A DNA stretch of 64,000 nucleotides from Chimonanthus salicifolius (lineage: Eukaryota > Streptophyta > Magnoliopsida > Laurales > Calycanthaceae): the NCBI GenBank assembly GCA_013350335.1, contig CM023539.1, forward strand, positions 10,703,302 through 10,767,301, read 5' to 3'. Numbering within the stretch: position 1 is the first letter of the stretch; each line of letters opens with the position of its first letter. Position numbers and translations under genes: made by a program. The notes beneath the pieces are model-generated. The model ran no database searches, was not told where the DNA came from, and worked only from the letters and a program-made list of their open reading frames with translations. This document shows, one piece after another, positions 36,101 through 48,100 of this stretch.

Positions 36101-39100
36101 GGGGATCCTTTATTTTAGTGAAAGCTAGTATTGAAAAACTGCAACCGAGAGCAGTAAGACCAATCTTATCTGCATATGATTTGGAAGGGTAACTCCCCCA
36201 CAAGAAGTGTAATCCTTTTTCTGGTGTGTTGTTAAAGGCGAGGTGCTAACTAGATTTAATATAATGACACGACCCTAAAAAAAAAAAATTGAATAGTGTC
36301 GGTCGGACTGACAACGGAACTTAAAGTCCATATTTAAGGTCATGTTTGCACGAAATTAGGTTATTTTCATCACATTCCTCTCCTAGCAACCTATCTCTCT
36401 TTCCTACCAGCCAACCTATTTTTCTCCTCCCTTCCTCCACCTATTTTCACCCTATGCTTGCGTGATTCGTGGATCAAGCACCCCCTAAAGCGTCTTTTGA
36501 GCGGTTCCTTCTCCTCCAAAAGGTAAGAATATGGTTTTCTCTCACTCCCTTTTTCCTTTTGTTGTTTGGATTTAATGAGATTTGGTGAGAATAGGGCTTT
36601 GGATAGCCAATAGACCTCGATTGGAGGGAGATCTATGGAACTAAATTGGGGATATTGGTGTTTGGGCTGGGTATGAGGTGGATCTGTGTTGGTTTTGGGT
36701 TTTGGAAACCTTAGGGAGAGAAGAAATTGGGAAAAAAGGGAATATGATTAATTTTTTAGAGGGATTATAGATTTAATTGGAGATTTTGCTGGATTGAAGG
36801 GATTAAACCAGATTAGGGGTAAATCTTGGGTCTCAAAGTTTTTGTGGGACACATTTCCATTTATTGTATCTTTCTTCAGACAAGATTGAAACTCAACATT
36901 TTCATTGAGACTGCCTGCCAACAAAAGGCTTCACTTTTCAAGCACCATGCCCTGACAAGAAAATGAAATTGGAGTTGGGACATTTTTTTTTTTTTTGGAA
37001 AATTAAAGGGTGCAACACGAGGAGTTTGGACATTTGGGAGAGGGTCATGAGCACTAAGGAAGGATTTAACTCAAAATTTCCCTGATGACACCCAAAATTC
37101 ACACCAAGTCTCTTCTAATCCCTATAGAAAAAAAAATAATAATAATTAAGAATATCTAACAACTCCGTTGCATACACCAACAGTGCCCGCCTAGACTCCC
37201 AAGTCCAAACCACTAATCCCCCAAAAACTGATAACATTCCTCCACCAGCCTCCTTATCTAAGGCAACCATGTACAACTTTTGTAAAGAATCTCACGAAGC
37301 CCTCTTCCCCACACAAAAATCTATCCCCCCCCAGTGGACCAATTGATCCCAATTGATCCAATTGAAGAGGAGGAAGCCCAATGAGATGAAATTGAAGAAA
37401 TTTCTCTCCAATTCCATTCTAGGATTGGATCATGCAAAAAAGGACGCATCAAGGGTTCTAATGGTCCCACTTACACCTTAATATAACCATTTGAGGGTGC
37501 TATGGGTTTTGGGACTATTTGAGCATGTTTTAGGCCCCTATGGTTCACATTGAAAGCCCATATCCTGCACTACTACTCTCCCCTCCCTTTTGAAAATGGA
37601 AGTCATTATACTCGAATTATCCTAACGATCCTTCCCCCACAAACATTCCAACGCTGCTCCCTCTACCCATACTTGTGAAAGAGAACCTCTCTCCACTATG
37701 CATTCAATTCATTTCCATTATCTCCATGGCCTTTTATTTTATTATTATTTTTTTTGTGTTTGGGTGGGGTGGTGGGGGGGGGGGGGGGGGGGGGGGGAAG
37801 AAAGGTAGGATACAAATGGATTCATTAGCATAAACAAAGCTAAATTTCTATCTTTCATTTTGGAGATTCCCATTCCCCTTTCTTTTCTAGATTTCATCAG
37901 TAATCCTATTTGATAAGATTTACTTTCTTTTTCTTGTTCTCTCCAACCCACAAAAAGATCACTTTCAACTTTTTCAATTTTCTTCGCACTGAAATGGCAT
38001 CTCAAATTTCACTATGTTTGCCTCGTGTTTCTAAATAGTCATTTCAATACAGATCAGTATATGGGTGGTGAGAATGAGGTAGAGCTTTGTAATGAGAAAG
38101 AAAGTTGGTTCACTTTTTCCTTATTTTGAAATGGGAAAGTAGGTTCATAGTTGTGGTCAAAGCAATGGCACACCTTTATGAAGATGATATAGGGTAGAGA
38201 CGTTAACACTGCAGCTCCCAGATACTGTTTAAAGGCTCAAATAATATATTTTTTTTTAAAAAGGTAAAACAGATCCAAGTAAGAAAAACCATCATCCCCC
38301 TCACAGTCACTACACCCTTGTAGCAAAGTTGCAAATTTGACTAAAATCAGACTGACATTAGACTGAACTGAAATTCTTAGTTTTCCATCATTGATATGTG
38401 GGGCCCCGAACACAGCAATTAGATTTTATTATCCTTCTCATTGCATCTCATTCCCTTGAGCCCTTGAGTGATGGTGACATGAGGTGGGCCCTAGAAGGTA
38501 AAGGTCAGCAATGAGAACTATTCACAATAGAAAATTCCTCTTGATAGAAGTCAGAGCTTAAACAAATGTAATTCAGATATTTACTTACATATTTCTAGAC
38601 TCAATAGCCAATCTAACTTGAGTCTTTAGACCAGCATAGGAGAAATTGCAATCTTTGTGTTGTTTCATTGGGATCTAAGAATAGAAAATGAAGCAATTCT
38701 TACAAATGAGTGACAATAGTAAATAGTAGACAAGGGCAATGTCAATGTAAGAACAAATTTTAATAATACATTCCAAAATTATATAAAGAAAAATACACTG
38801 CATCATGCGCAGATGTAGGCTATTTATAGTATATGAGGCCAACAGCTAGAGTAAAAGGGAAAATGATGTGGCGCATCCCAGCATATCCCCATCTATGCTA
38901 TTTCCGTTCCTTGCTATTGTTATTGCCGTGTTAATTTTTTTTTAGTAGGTACTTTAGTTTATTTTTAGAAGAGGATATTAATGTAATTTCAAAGTTTCTT
39001 ATTTGGGGATAAGATAGTATTATATAAACCCCTCTCTCTTGTAAGCATGAAGATACGATTGATGAATAAGATTGAAATTTTCGAGCAAACCTTGCTTGTG

Positions 39101-42100
39101 CCATCCATTGGCGTGAGGAGAGAGTCCTTTTGGCATGAAAGCCTGGCGTGAGGCCATCCTTCCATCTCGAGGTACTATCTATCTTCTTCTTCTCTCTTCT
39201 TTCCTTCATTTTCCTCTTCTTTTCTTCTCCAAAGCCATCCCTGTAATTTCCGTGAACCCCAAAGAATTCTTTAACGGCTGTAGTTCTTCTTTGCGACCCA
39301 TTCCTTGTCTTTTCCCTATTTCCGCCGTCCTTCCCTGGACTTCCTAGGCCATCCCAAGCACATACAGCGATCGCCAACCCTTATAGAGCCTTCCCACCTT
39401 GCCGCAATCTTTCAGATCTCCACTACCTTGCTGCCGCAACCTTCCCTTGGCCTCTGCCACTTCCGCCCACCCTTTCCGTCCTTCTCTTTGTTTCCCTTCG
39501 TTCGTTTTAACCCCTTTCATTCGTTCTTTACCCTAAAACCCATTAGCCCACGTGCCATTACTTATTCTATCTTACAACCCACCTGCCATATAACCCATTT
39601 AACACTTTAGGCTATTCCATTTAAAATCAAATAACCCTTCCATCCTTTTATTTAATTTTCATTATCACATTAGTTTCTTTGATATTTGCATGATTATATG
39701 TGGTAAATTCATATTAATTAATTGCGAATATTAATTAGAGTTTAATTTCAGCCCATATTAGTTTTAGAGAGCATTATTTTCATCCATTTTGATCTTTAGG
39801 GGTAACATTTAGGCATTTAGAGTTGCCCTATCATCTGCCCTGCATCACAAAATACTTACGCTGAATTTGATGGAATCCGGATCACCTTCCCGAGCAAGTT
39901 CTTCCAGAGCGGGGCCACCACCCTTTCTCATATCAAGACCAAGCCACCTTGCTGTCTTATCATATGCCTCACCAATGGCATCATCTATTGTAGTCCCAAG
40001 TTGTATATATCGGCCAAGACCATGTGCAAGAATAAGGAGATTATGTCCTCCTGGAAAAAAGGCACTGAAAAGGTCAAAACCTAATCTCCAATCACCATGA
40101 ATTCTTTGAGTAAGAACCTAAAATTTTCATAGAAGCAAATAATTTATAGGAGTAAAATGGAATTGCTACCATATTAACAAAATGAAACTAGATAGTATTC
40201 GTCAAACAAAGATATGATGAATCTAAAATATAGTTGGAGTTAAATGATACAAGAAAATTTTGAAATGCTCATAAAATCCATATCTTTCTTAGTAGGCACA
40301 AATTTACGTTTCAGCCATGCTAATTGAGCACACAGTTTTGCACTTCTGAACTGAAGGTTATTCCATCAAGTGTATGTCTACATAAATAAATAACAAACAC
40401 GTGCATGGATGTGCCTCCCATGTAGCAATATGAAAATAGCACCAAGAGAGATTGTACCTATTTCATTGAATTGAATGGTATATTAAAATTAAATTATACA
40501 CTATAATTTATACACAAAAAATATAAACTATGAAAAGCATGATATACCAAAACATGGCTTTATTTAAACTTATATGTATATTTAAGTTATAGTTTATATG
40601 TATGTGCGCATATATATATTAACATTGGACCATAATGGTACTCATCTAAAGTGTAAAAGTTGCTACCAAGTACCTCCCAAAGTTAAAAGAAAAAGTGTCT
40701 AAGAATATTAGATATTCAAAAGTTTAAATTAAAGTCATCAAAATTGTGAGAGAAAACATGGTTTCTAAGATTGGACTGAGTGATTTATGGGGTTCCAAAT
40801 TTATCTTAAGATCTTCTAATGGGCCATCAGATGGAGTGAAAATGGGCCTCATGTAGGAGGCAACTTGATAGGATATAAAAACAATTTAAAGTAATTAACA
40901 TTTAGGGAACCTAAAAAATGACTTCTATAATTGCATTGACGTGCTTTTTTAGGTTTCATGTTCGTAGAAGAAAGGATCCCACATATGATGCACAATTTAG
41001 TGAATAAAAATAATTTAAAATCATGAAAATATTGCAAGCTTCAAAAAGTGACTTTTATAATTGAATCGACTCAATTGAAGATCTTTGCAATGGGCCCATA
41101 ACACTAGATAAAGGTGCATCAATCATTTAATAAATTAATGGCCGATATTCATTTGATGGACACCTAAAAATATCATATGGGGAGAGTGTTGGAGAAATTC
41201 CTCCTAACTATTCTCCCTTTTATAGTTACTGAGGAGAATAGGATACCAATTTTCCCCTAAGACCAATTTTCATGAGATCTTCATGCCACCTTTGGTTTGT
41301 GGGGCCCCACAATGGACAATGGTATCATACTCTTCAACAAAATGATTTTGCAAAGCACAAGAATCACCATCTCCTTCTTGTGGCTCACTCTCTCCTTACT
41401 AAAACGAAGGTACCTAAAATTTTGTGACACTATTTACATGTTACTTGATAAACCAATTGCCAATCCATGTTCTAGACAATGTCTCATGTTGATATTCTTA
41501 AAATCTAATTATGTTTCTTCCCTTCACTTAAAGTCTTGGATTGTGTCTATTTTGTTGACAATTTTGATTCCCTAAGGAGTGCCCTCTTAGATCAAGGCAA
41601 CATCACCTTTTTGAAAGGTTTTTTTTTTACTGCTCAAAAAAAAAGTTTTTTTTTTTTGAAAGGCCGCATCACCCAATTGCTGCCTCAATTTGGCTGGATG
41701 ATGAACCACAACCTTATTCCAACTAGATCCAACATCTTTGTTGACTTGGGCCAATCCATCAATTGATTTAGCAATCTAGGCGTATAGTTTTATTTGAAAT
41801 TTAATACAATGTAATTGAAAGGCTACAGAGATTATTGAAATTTGATGTTTTATATGGCCTACGTTTCTCATATCTATCAATAATAAGTCATCTGGCACAT
41901 CTCTCTAGGGTTACTTAAAGTTGCATCTAGGGTTTTCTAAGAGAATCTTTTAATATAAATAACATTGTAGGAGAGCTCAATAAGGCAGCCTTTTCTTACT
42001 ATATCCCCCTACTCTCTTAGGTTTTGATCAAAACAACCCCTTCAAACAAGCAAGTGTTTTAAATCAGGTTAGCTACAAAATCCGACTTCATCTAGAAAAT

Positions 42101-45100
42101 TAGAATATGTGACATGTGACTTTAAGTACAAATTCCATGCCTATGTAGCCAACTTCATGACTTAAGTGGAAATGAAACCTGATGTTTCTTGAACAGCAAA
42201 ACAGAAGAAGTAGCATTTAGAGTTATGAGAAACCCAGCACATAAAAAAGTATTATGACATTTCTATGTCTATCCATCTAATATTTCCAGTGTCGGTGACT
42301 GAACAAATGCCAGAACTACCTCCTAAAAGAAATAACACACTAAATTTGTGTTGACAATGTAATACAGATGGGATGACTCAAACGGGTATGATTAATCAAG
42401 ATTCAATGGTCATTATAAGAAAAACCACTCTCCCCTATAAATAATGTGTATTCTCCATAATTCCTATTTAGTTAATTTTATCAATTATATATCTTGTGAC
42501 TTAAAAAACATCCACCATTTGATAATTTGTTCTAAAAATTTAACTTTTTTAATATTTGTCTCAATTGATCAAATCAAATTCATTACACTTCAAGTGCCAT
42601 GGTTCAAATGAATGAATTATAAGAGCTAATGAACTCCCACGAGTGATTGTTTGTTAATGACTAACATTGAAAAACAAGCAATGAGTTACATTACTGATCA
42701 AAAAAACAAGCAATGAGTTACACAATTATTGTTACCTCTCAAAAAAAAGGCAATGAGTTGCAAAATGAGACATGAAACCATTCAGAAGTTGTCTATAACA
42801 CTAGGCTAAAGCATGTGAGCTGTGAGCATGATATTCTCAATCCATACAAAGAATGTAGGGAGATAAATTGAAAAAAGACAGTGCAGCAGGAAAACTAGGA
42901 TGTTTTTACCTGAAATAAGAAGGGCCAAGAATGGAAACTGCAGCTCCTTTTCAATTAGCCTAGACATAGTTTTACCATAAACAGGTTTAAATCAGCAAAT
43001 GCAAGATTGAGGCTTCAGTATGGCTACATACTTACATAAAACATTTGATATGCAGTTTAACTCAATCTCCATTTATAAATGGGAGCTTTAATTCAACCCA
43101 ATGATGCAAAAGTTTCTCATCATGCTTCTTGCACCTCCTTCTCTCCTAAAATTAATAATATAATATGCAAAATTTCCAACAAGTTATCAATCTCCACTAA
43201 GATTTAACGTCTGAGCCTGTGAGTACATATATAGGAAGCACATTATCACTAATGTTTTTCTGATATGCAGCTAATAGATAGAAGCTCCAAATGCGCCTTT
43301 GTGAAGCAACCTTACTTATAGCACCTTGCTTTCCTCGTAAAATTACTGATAAAATATGCATAATTTCCAAGAAGATATCAACCATCCTTTTAGACGTCCA
43401 TTTACCAATGCTTAAATAAGGTACACATATTACAAAGGTAGGTCCATGTCAAAGCATGCTTAGTGTAAATGCAATTAGTATCATCTCATAAAAAAGTAAA
43501 TGCAATTAGCATCATGTCAATTTAGAATACCACACAGTTGAGACTAATTGCTTGATCCATTTTAGTAGGGACCTTAGAATGGCGAAGGAGTGGCACTTAG
43601 CTTGAAAAGTAGTTATAAGTAATTATGACCAAGTAATACATAATAAATCAGTTTTCAATTGAAATAAAAAATGATATAAACCAACCAAAAAAGGCATTCA
43701 ATTGTGTTTATCATCTAAATGCTCTAACAAGAAGAAACAGATCATAAAGCCTCATGAGGCCCACTTACCTAGTATGTACATGCAATTGAGGAATAATAAA
43801 ATGTTATTAATGTAGAGAGACCAGAAGCGATAACTGAGAATCCATATTAAGTCAATCATAACACAAAAGATGCTTAAAACATTGAGAGAATAAAACAAAG
43901 ACAAAATCAAGGTAAGACAATGAATAAATGGTGATAGGGTTAATTGGAGAAGAAAAACTCATAAAGCTGACCCAGATAGATGGGATAACTGGCTGACGAT
44001 GATGATGATGAGTGTCAAATATGACAGGCCACATAATATAATATATATGGATATTCAACGACTTCTGTCTAAAAAAATCATAAATTCGCACAACCTTAAA
44101 ATTATTGTGTTTAATTTTATGTCAATAGTATAAGAATTCTGTACAGACAAACAAATAAATATTCATAAACAAAGGGCGAAAAAAAAAAGAGATAAAAGAG
44201 TATGGTTTTCTCCTAATAGCTGTAACCAGTATCTGAATCACATGGCTGTAGCAGAAAAAAAAAAATCCCTTCAAAACACAGCCAAAAAAATCAACAACGT
44301 AGAACTCTAAGTCATCATGCTTCAATCCATATAATAAAACAATCATGGAAGTTGAAATCTACAATAGTTCCTCCTAGGCAAAACCATGCCATATTTCATG
44401 TATGGCTAGAACTCACACTTAATCTCGAATTTTCAACTGGGTCCAACTCGAATATTGAGTTTGGAAGCATATACCAGAGGCTTTAAGGCAAAGTAAACTC
44501 CATTTATAAGCCACCTAAGCAGAACCTTAAATGTGCCTAAAAGGGGCAATTCAGCCTAGAATTTAGGTGACCTGAATTATACAAGAGATATTTGTAAGGA
44601 ATGAAGCATCATCATCCATGAGTCAAATACCTAGCAACAAGAGCATGAGCTTCCATGTGATGGATTCCAATAATTGGGAGATTAAACTTTCCAGCTATTC
44701 TCCTCGCTTTCTGCACGCCAACTACACCAGATTTTCATAGAGGAATTTCAGTTTATTGTGTTATATTTCAATCATATTTCATCAGTAATACACTAGTGAG
44801 CAGAGGAGAACCTCCGAAAGGTAATTCAAATGGAGAAAAAAAATTAGCAGATGCAACAGGAAGTGTTATTTTAAGAACTTTCAATTATATACGATAGTTG
44901 GACGAAAAGTGCAGTCCACGAGAAAATAATAACTAATAAGGGGACTTGGGGAAAATTCATGCAAACTCTTTATCTACAATATGGCATGCCATACGACAGT
45001 AGGTTTAAACAGCAAGAATAACACAGTAAAAAGTTCAGATTAATTTGAAGACTGACCAGATCTTAACCAAAATAAAAAAAACAAAATCCCTAGTATGAAC

Positions 45101-48100
45101 AGCTCTGTAGTGGTACTGTAACATGTGATACATTACAAACTGGGCCTGAACCAGGCCTAAAGTGAACCCATGGCCATAAGCCCCAGGCTTAATCAATTTC
45201 TCATGTTCGGGAAAAACTAGTCCTTGGCTGAGTTTGAACGAGGAGAAAGTTTTTCAAGTAATTCCCCTAGGTAGGCAATTATCCTAAGTAGGGGATCCTC
45301 TTGCTGAGAGATCCTTCTGCATCTTGTTTGGTAATTACAGGAGAAATGGTACAAGAAGAAAGATGGAAAAAGATGGAAAGACGATACAAGGAAGGAAGGG
45401 AGACCATGGCTTCTCCTCGCTCTCTAGAGGAAACAGATTTTGCCTTGGGAACGAAAAATGGGGAGAAAGTGAACACATTTTCCCTTCCCCTCTCTAGGGG
45501 AAACAGATTTTGCCTTGGGAGGGGAAATGGGGAGAAAGTGGAAACCACAATTTCCCTTCTTCAGTAGATACCAAACAGGGAAAGGAGGAGAATCCCCTTC
45601 ATTCTCTTGCTTTGCCCTCATCCACATGGACCCCTTGAGTTTGTTCTGTAGCCGTCATTCTCCTGGATAAGAAACAATTTTGCAATGCACTAACCCCTTG
45701 TATAAGCTTAACCTCTTGATCTTTCATCCAGTTCAACTTCAAAACTTACTTATCCAAACAATTTACTACATCTTGTTACAGACCTCCTGGTGCTTAGAGA
45801 ATTAGAGTATCCTATTAAGATCTGTATCATGGATTTCTGGTAACCATTGGATTGATCATCCCAATTTCCAAGGATCTAACCAATTGCAATGGCATGGTCA
45901 GTTGAGCCTACAGATGATGATCTAGTTGTGCAGATAGTAGATCTGAATAAGCATTGTCCACCATATGATCTCTAATTGTCAGATCTTCTGTATCAAAATC
46001 TGCAATCAGAGCTTATTTTGGTGGATTTTCTACCACTAGGTCATCCTCAGTTGCATTCTCAACCCACATTATCCTCCTGACCAATATCTTCTACCCATTT
46101 TTGTGGAACTGAATACAATGCAGCCTAGCTATTTGGAACAAACTTCTCACAACCTCCATGAATCCCACTTTCCTTCCAAAATTGTCTCAACAACTTATAG
46201 TTCTCCTTGAAGTCTATTATCGATGTATTCACTCAGCATAACTCGACCAAATATTGCTGTTGCCACTATCTGTGTATAAGTTACTTGATTTGGCAATAAT
46301 TCATTTGTTTTTACCAATGATCGTCATGATTCTGTTGGGAAGCATTCTTGTCAAAGTTAATTCTTATTATTCCTATGATCCTATCTACAGTTACAGATGT
46401 TCTTTTCTTATCCTGCTTGCATCCTGCTGATCCATTATCTAATAGAATTTGTGCTTCTTTATCCAGTAAGCATGTGCCATCAGTAGTGGCAAATTTTTTT
46501 AACAATACAATAAGTACCAAATATTGATGATGATGATCAAGTATTTGCACAAGTACCAAAAAATCCAACAAAGCACTAGTGCATAACTAAAAACCTTAAT
46601 TAAAATTAATGATTGGTCTTAAGCAAGAGGTCAACGATCATCCCCACAAAAAAACAAGAGAAAAGATAGCTCATGGGCAGTTTCAGCTATCAGACCATAT
46701 TCCAAATGGACCAATGTCTTAGTAAGCGGATTCCTGTTTCAGGGTAATAAGATAGATTAGATCATTCCAGTCAGTAACTTGTAACAATTTGCACTGCTAT
46801 TTATTTTGTATAGTTATCATAATTATTCTTTTCTTTGCTTAATAAAGAGATGGCCAATGGTTTCGAGATGAAATAATCATGAAATTTCTTTCCCTTCAAC
46901 TAATTACATGCACTTTAAAGACCATGTGCATTGGTGATATTTCTAGCTCCTACCTTGCTCCATCTAGCAAATGAATTATAAACCACAGCCTTATAATAAA
47001 ATTGAGAAAACTTCACTCCTTTTCAATGAAATGGTAAAATGTTTTCGATTCAGTCACCACGTTAGTCTAGCAACTGGGGAAATAGAAGGAAAAAATGACT
47101 CGTTGAAATTCTGCAATAATTATATCACTCAGATTACCACGTAGACAAAGACTCAGACCCGGACCAATGGTAACGGCAACTGCTGAAAGATCCTCTTCTG
47201 TCAAAGTAGCATTATTGAGTGCCTGTTGAATGACCTGTGAACTACATATGTTATGGTCTGCACAATTGCCAAGATGAAAAGAAAATCAAATTTTAATGAT
47301 ATCAGTTTCAAGATATGAGCCTGTTAAAAGTGAAACCTGATCAATCACTTGCATATGTGCTTCCTCTGCCATTTTCGGTGCAACACCTCCATATCGTGAA
47401 AGTAAATCTGCCTTCACAAACCAAAAACACAAATTCAACTAAATGCATATGGCATGTTTGTCATTGCTAATTTAGTAATTTTAATAATGACATTAGAAAC
47501 TTTATGTATCATCCCACCATATAAAAGATGATCACTTTTAAATAGCCCACAGAACCAAAAATCATAAAGAATCACAGATCAAACCATTGAAATGGCATCC
47601 TTTTTTTTTTCTGAATGATGTTCATTAGTTTTTCTATAAACAAAATCTCGTTAAGAACCTTACAAGTCCTCAGCAACAAAATAAATAAGAATGGCCCTCT
47701 CTCATCTGAAATCAACATCTGCACTCATGTCTCTTAGAATGACTGTGCAGTTACCAAACAGGTGCATCTCTCCTATATATCACAACAGTATGAAGCAATG
47801 AATGCCATTGTATCTAATGTTATGTTGAGGAGATACTCACCAACAACAACAAATGCAACTTGATTCAAAACAAATAAAAAACGACCCCACTCCTCAAAAA
47901 TCACCATTCCACTAACTATAGAATGACTGGGCAGTTCTCATAAGGGTGTCTCTCATATACCACAACAGCCATGAATGCCATTGTACCTAATGTTACACTA
48001 AAAAGATGCTCGCCAACAACAACCAATGCAACTTGGTGCAACTTGATTTGATGTTGCGCTTTTTTTATTTTCTTTTTATAGTTCTCCAAGGAAGACTAAA

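Noticed and set aside
41290..41770. Overlapping plus-strand frames in GCP1 intron 6
   Set aside because: I tried to match them to LINE, gag or host proteins and recognised nothing. They are broken by T/A runs. Left unannotated.
45279..45627. Frames on both strands around the 70-bp tandem repeat
   Set aside because: Open reading comes from the repeated purine-rich unit in several phases at once. No protein features.
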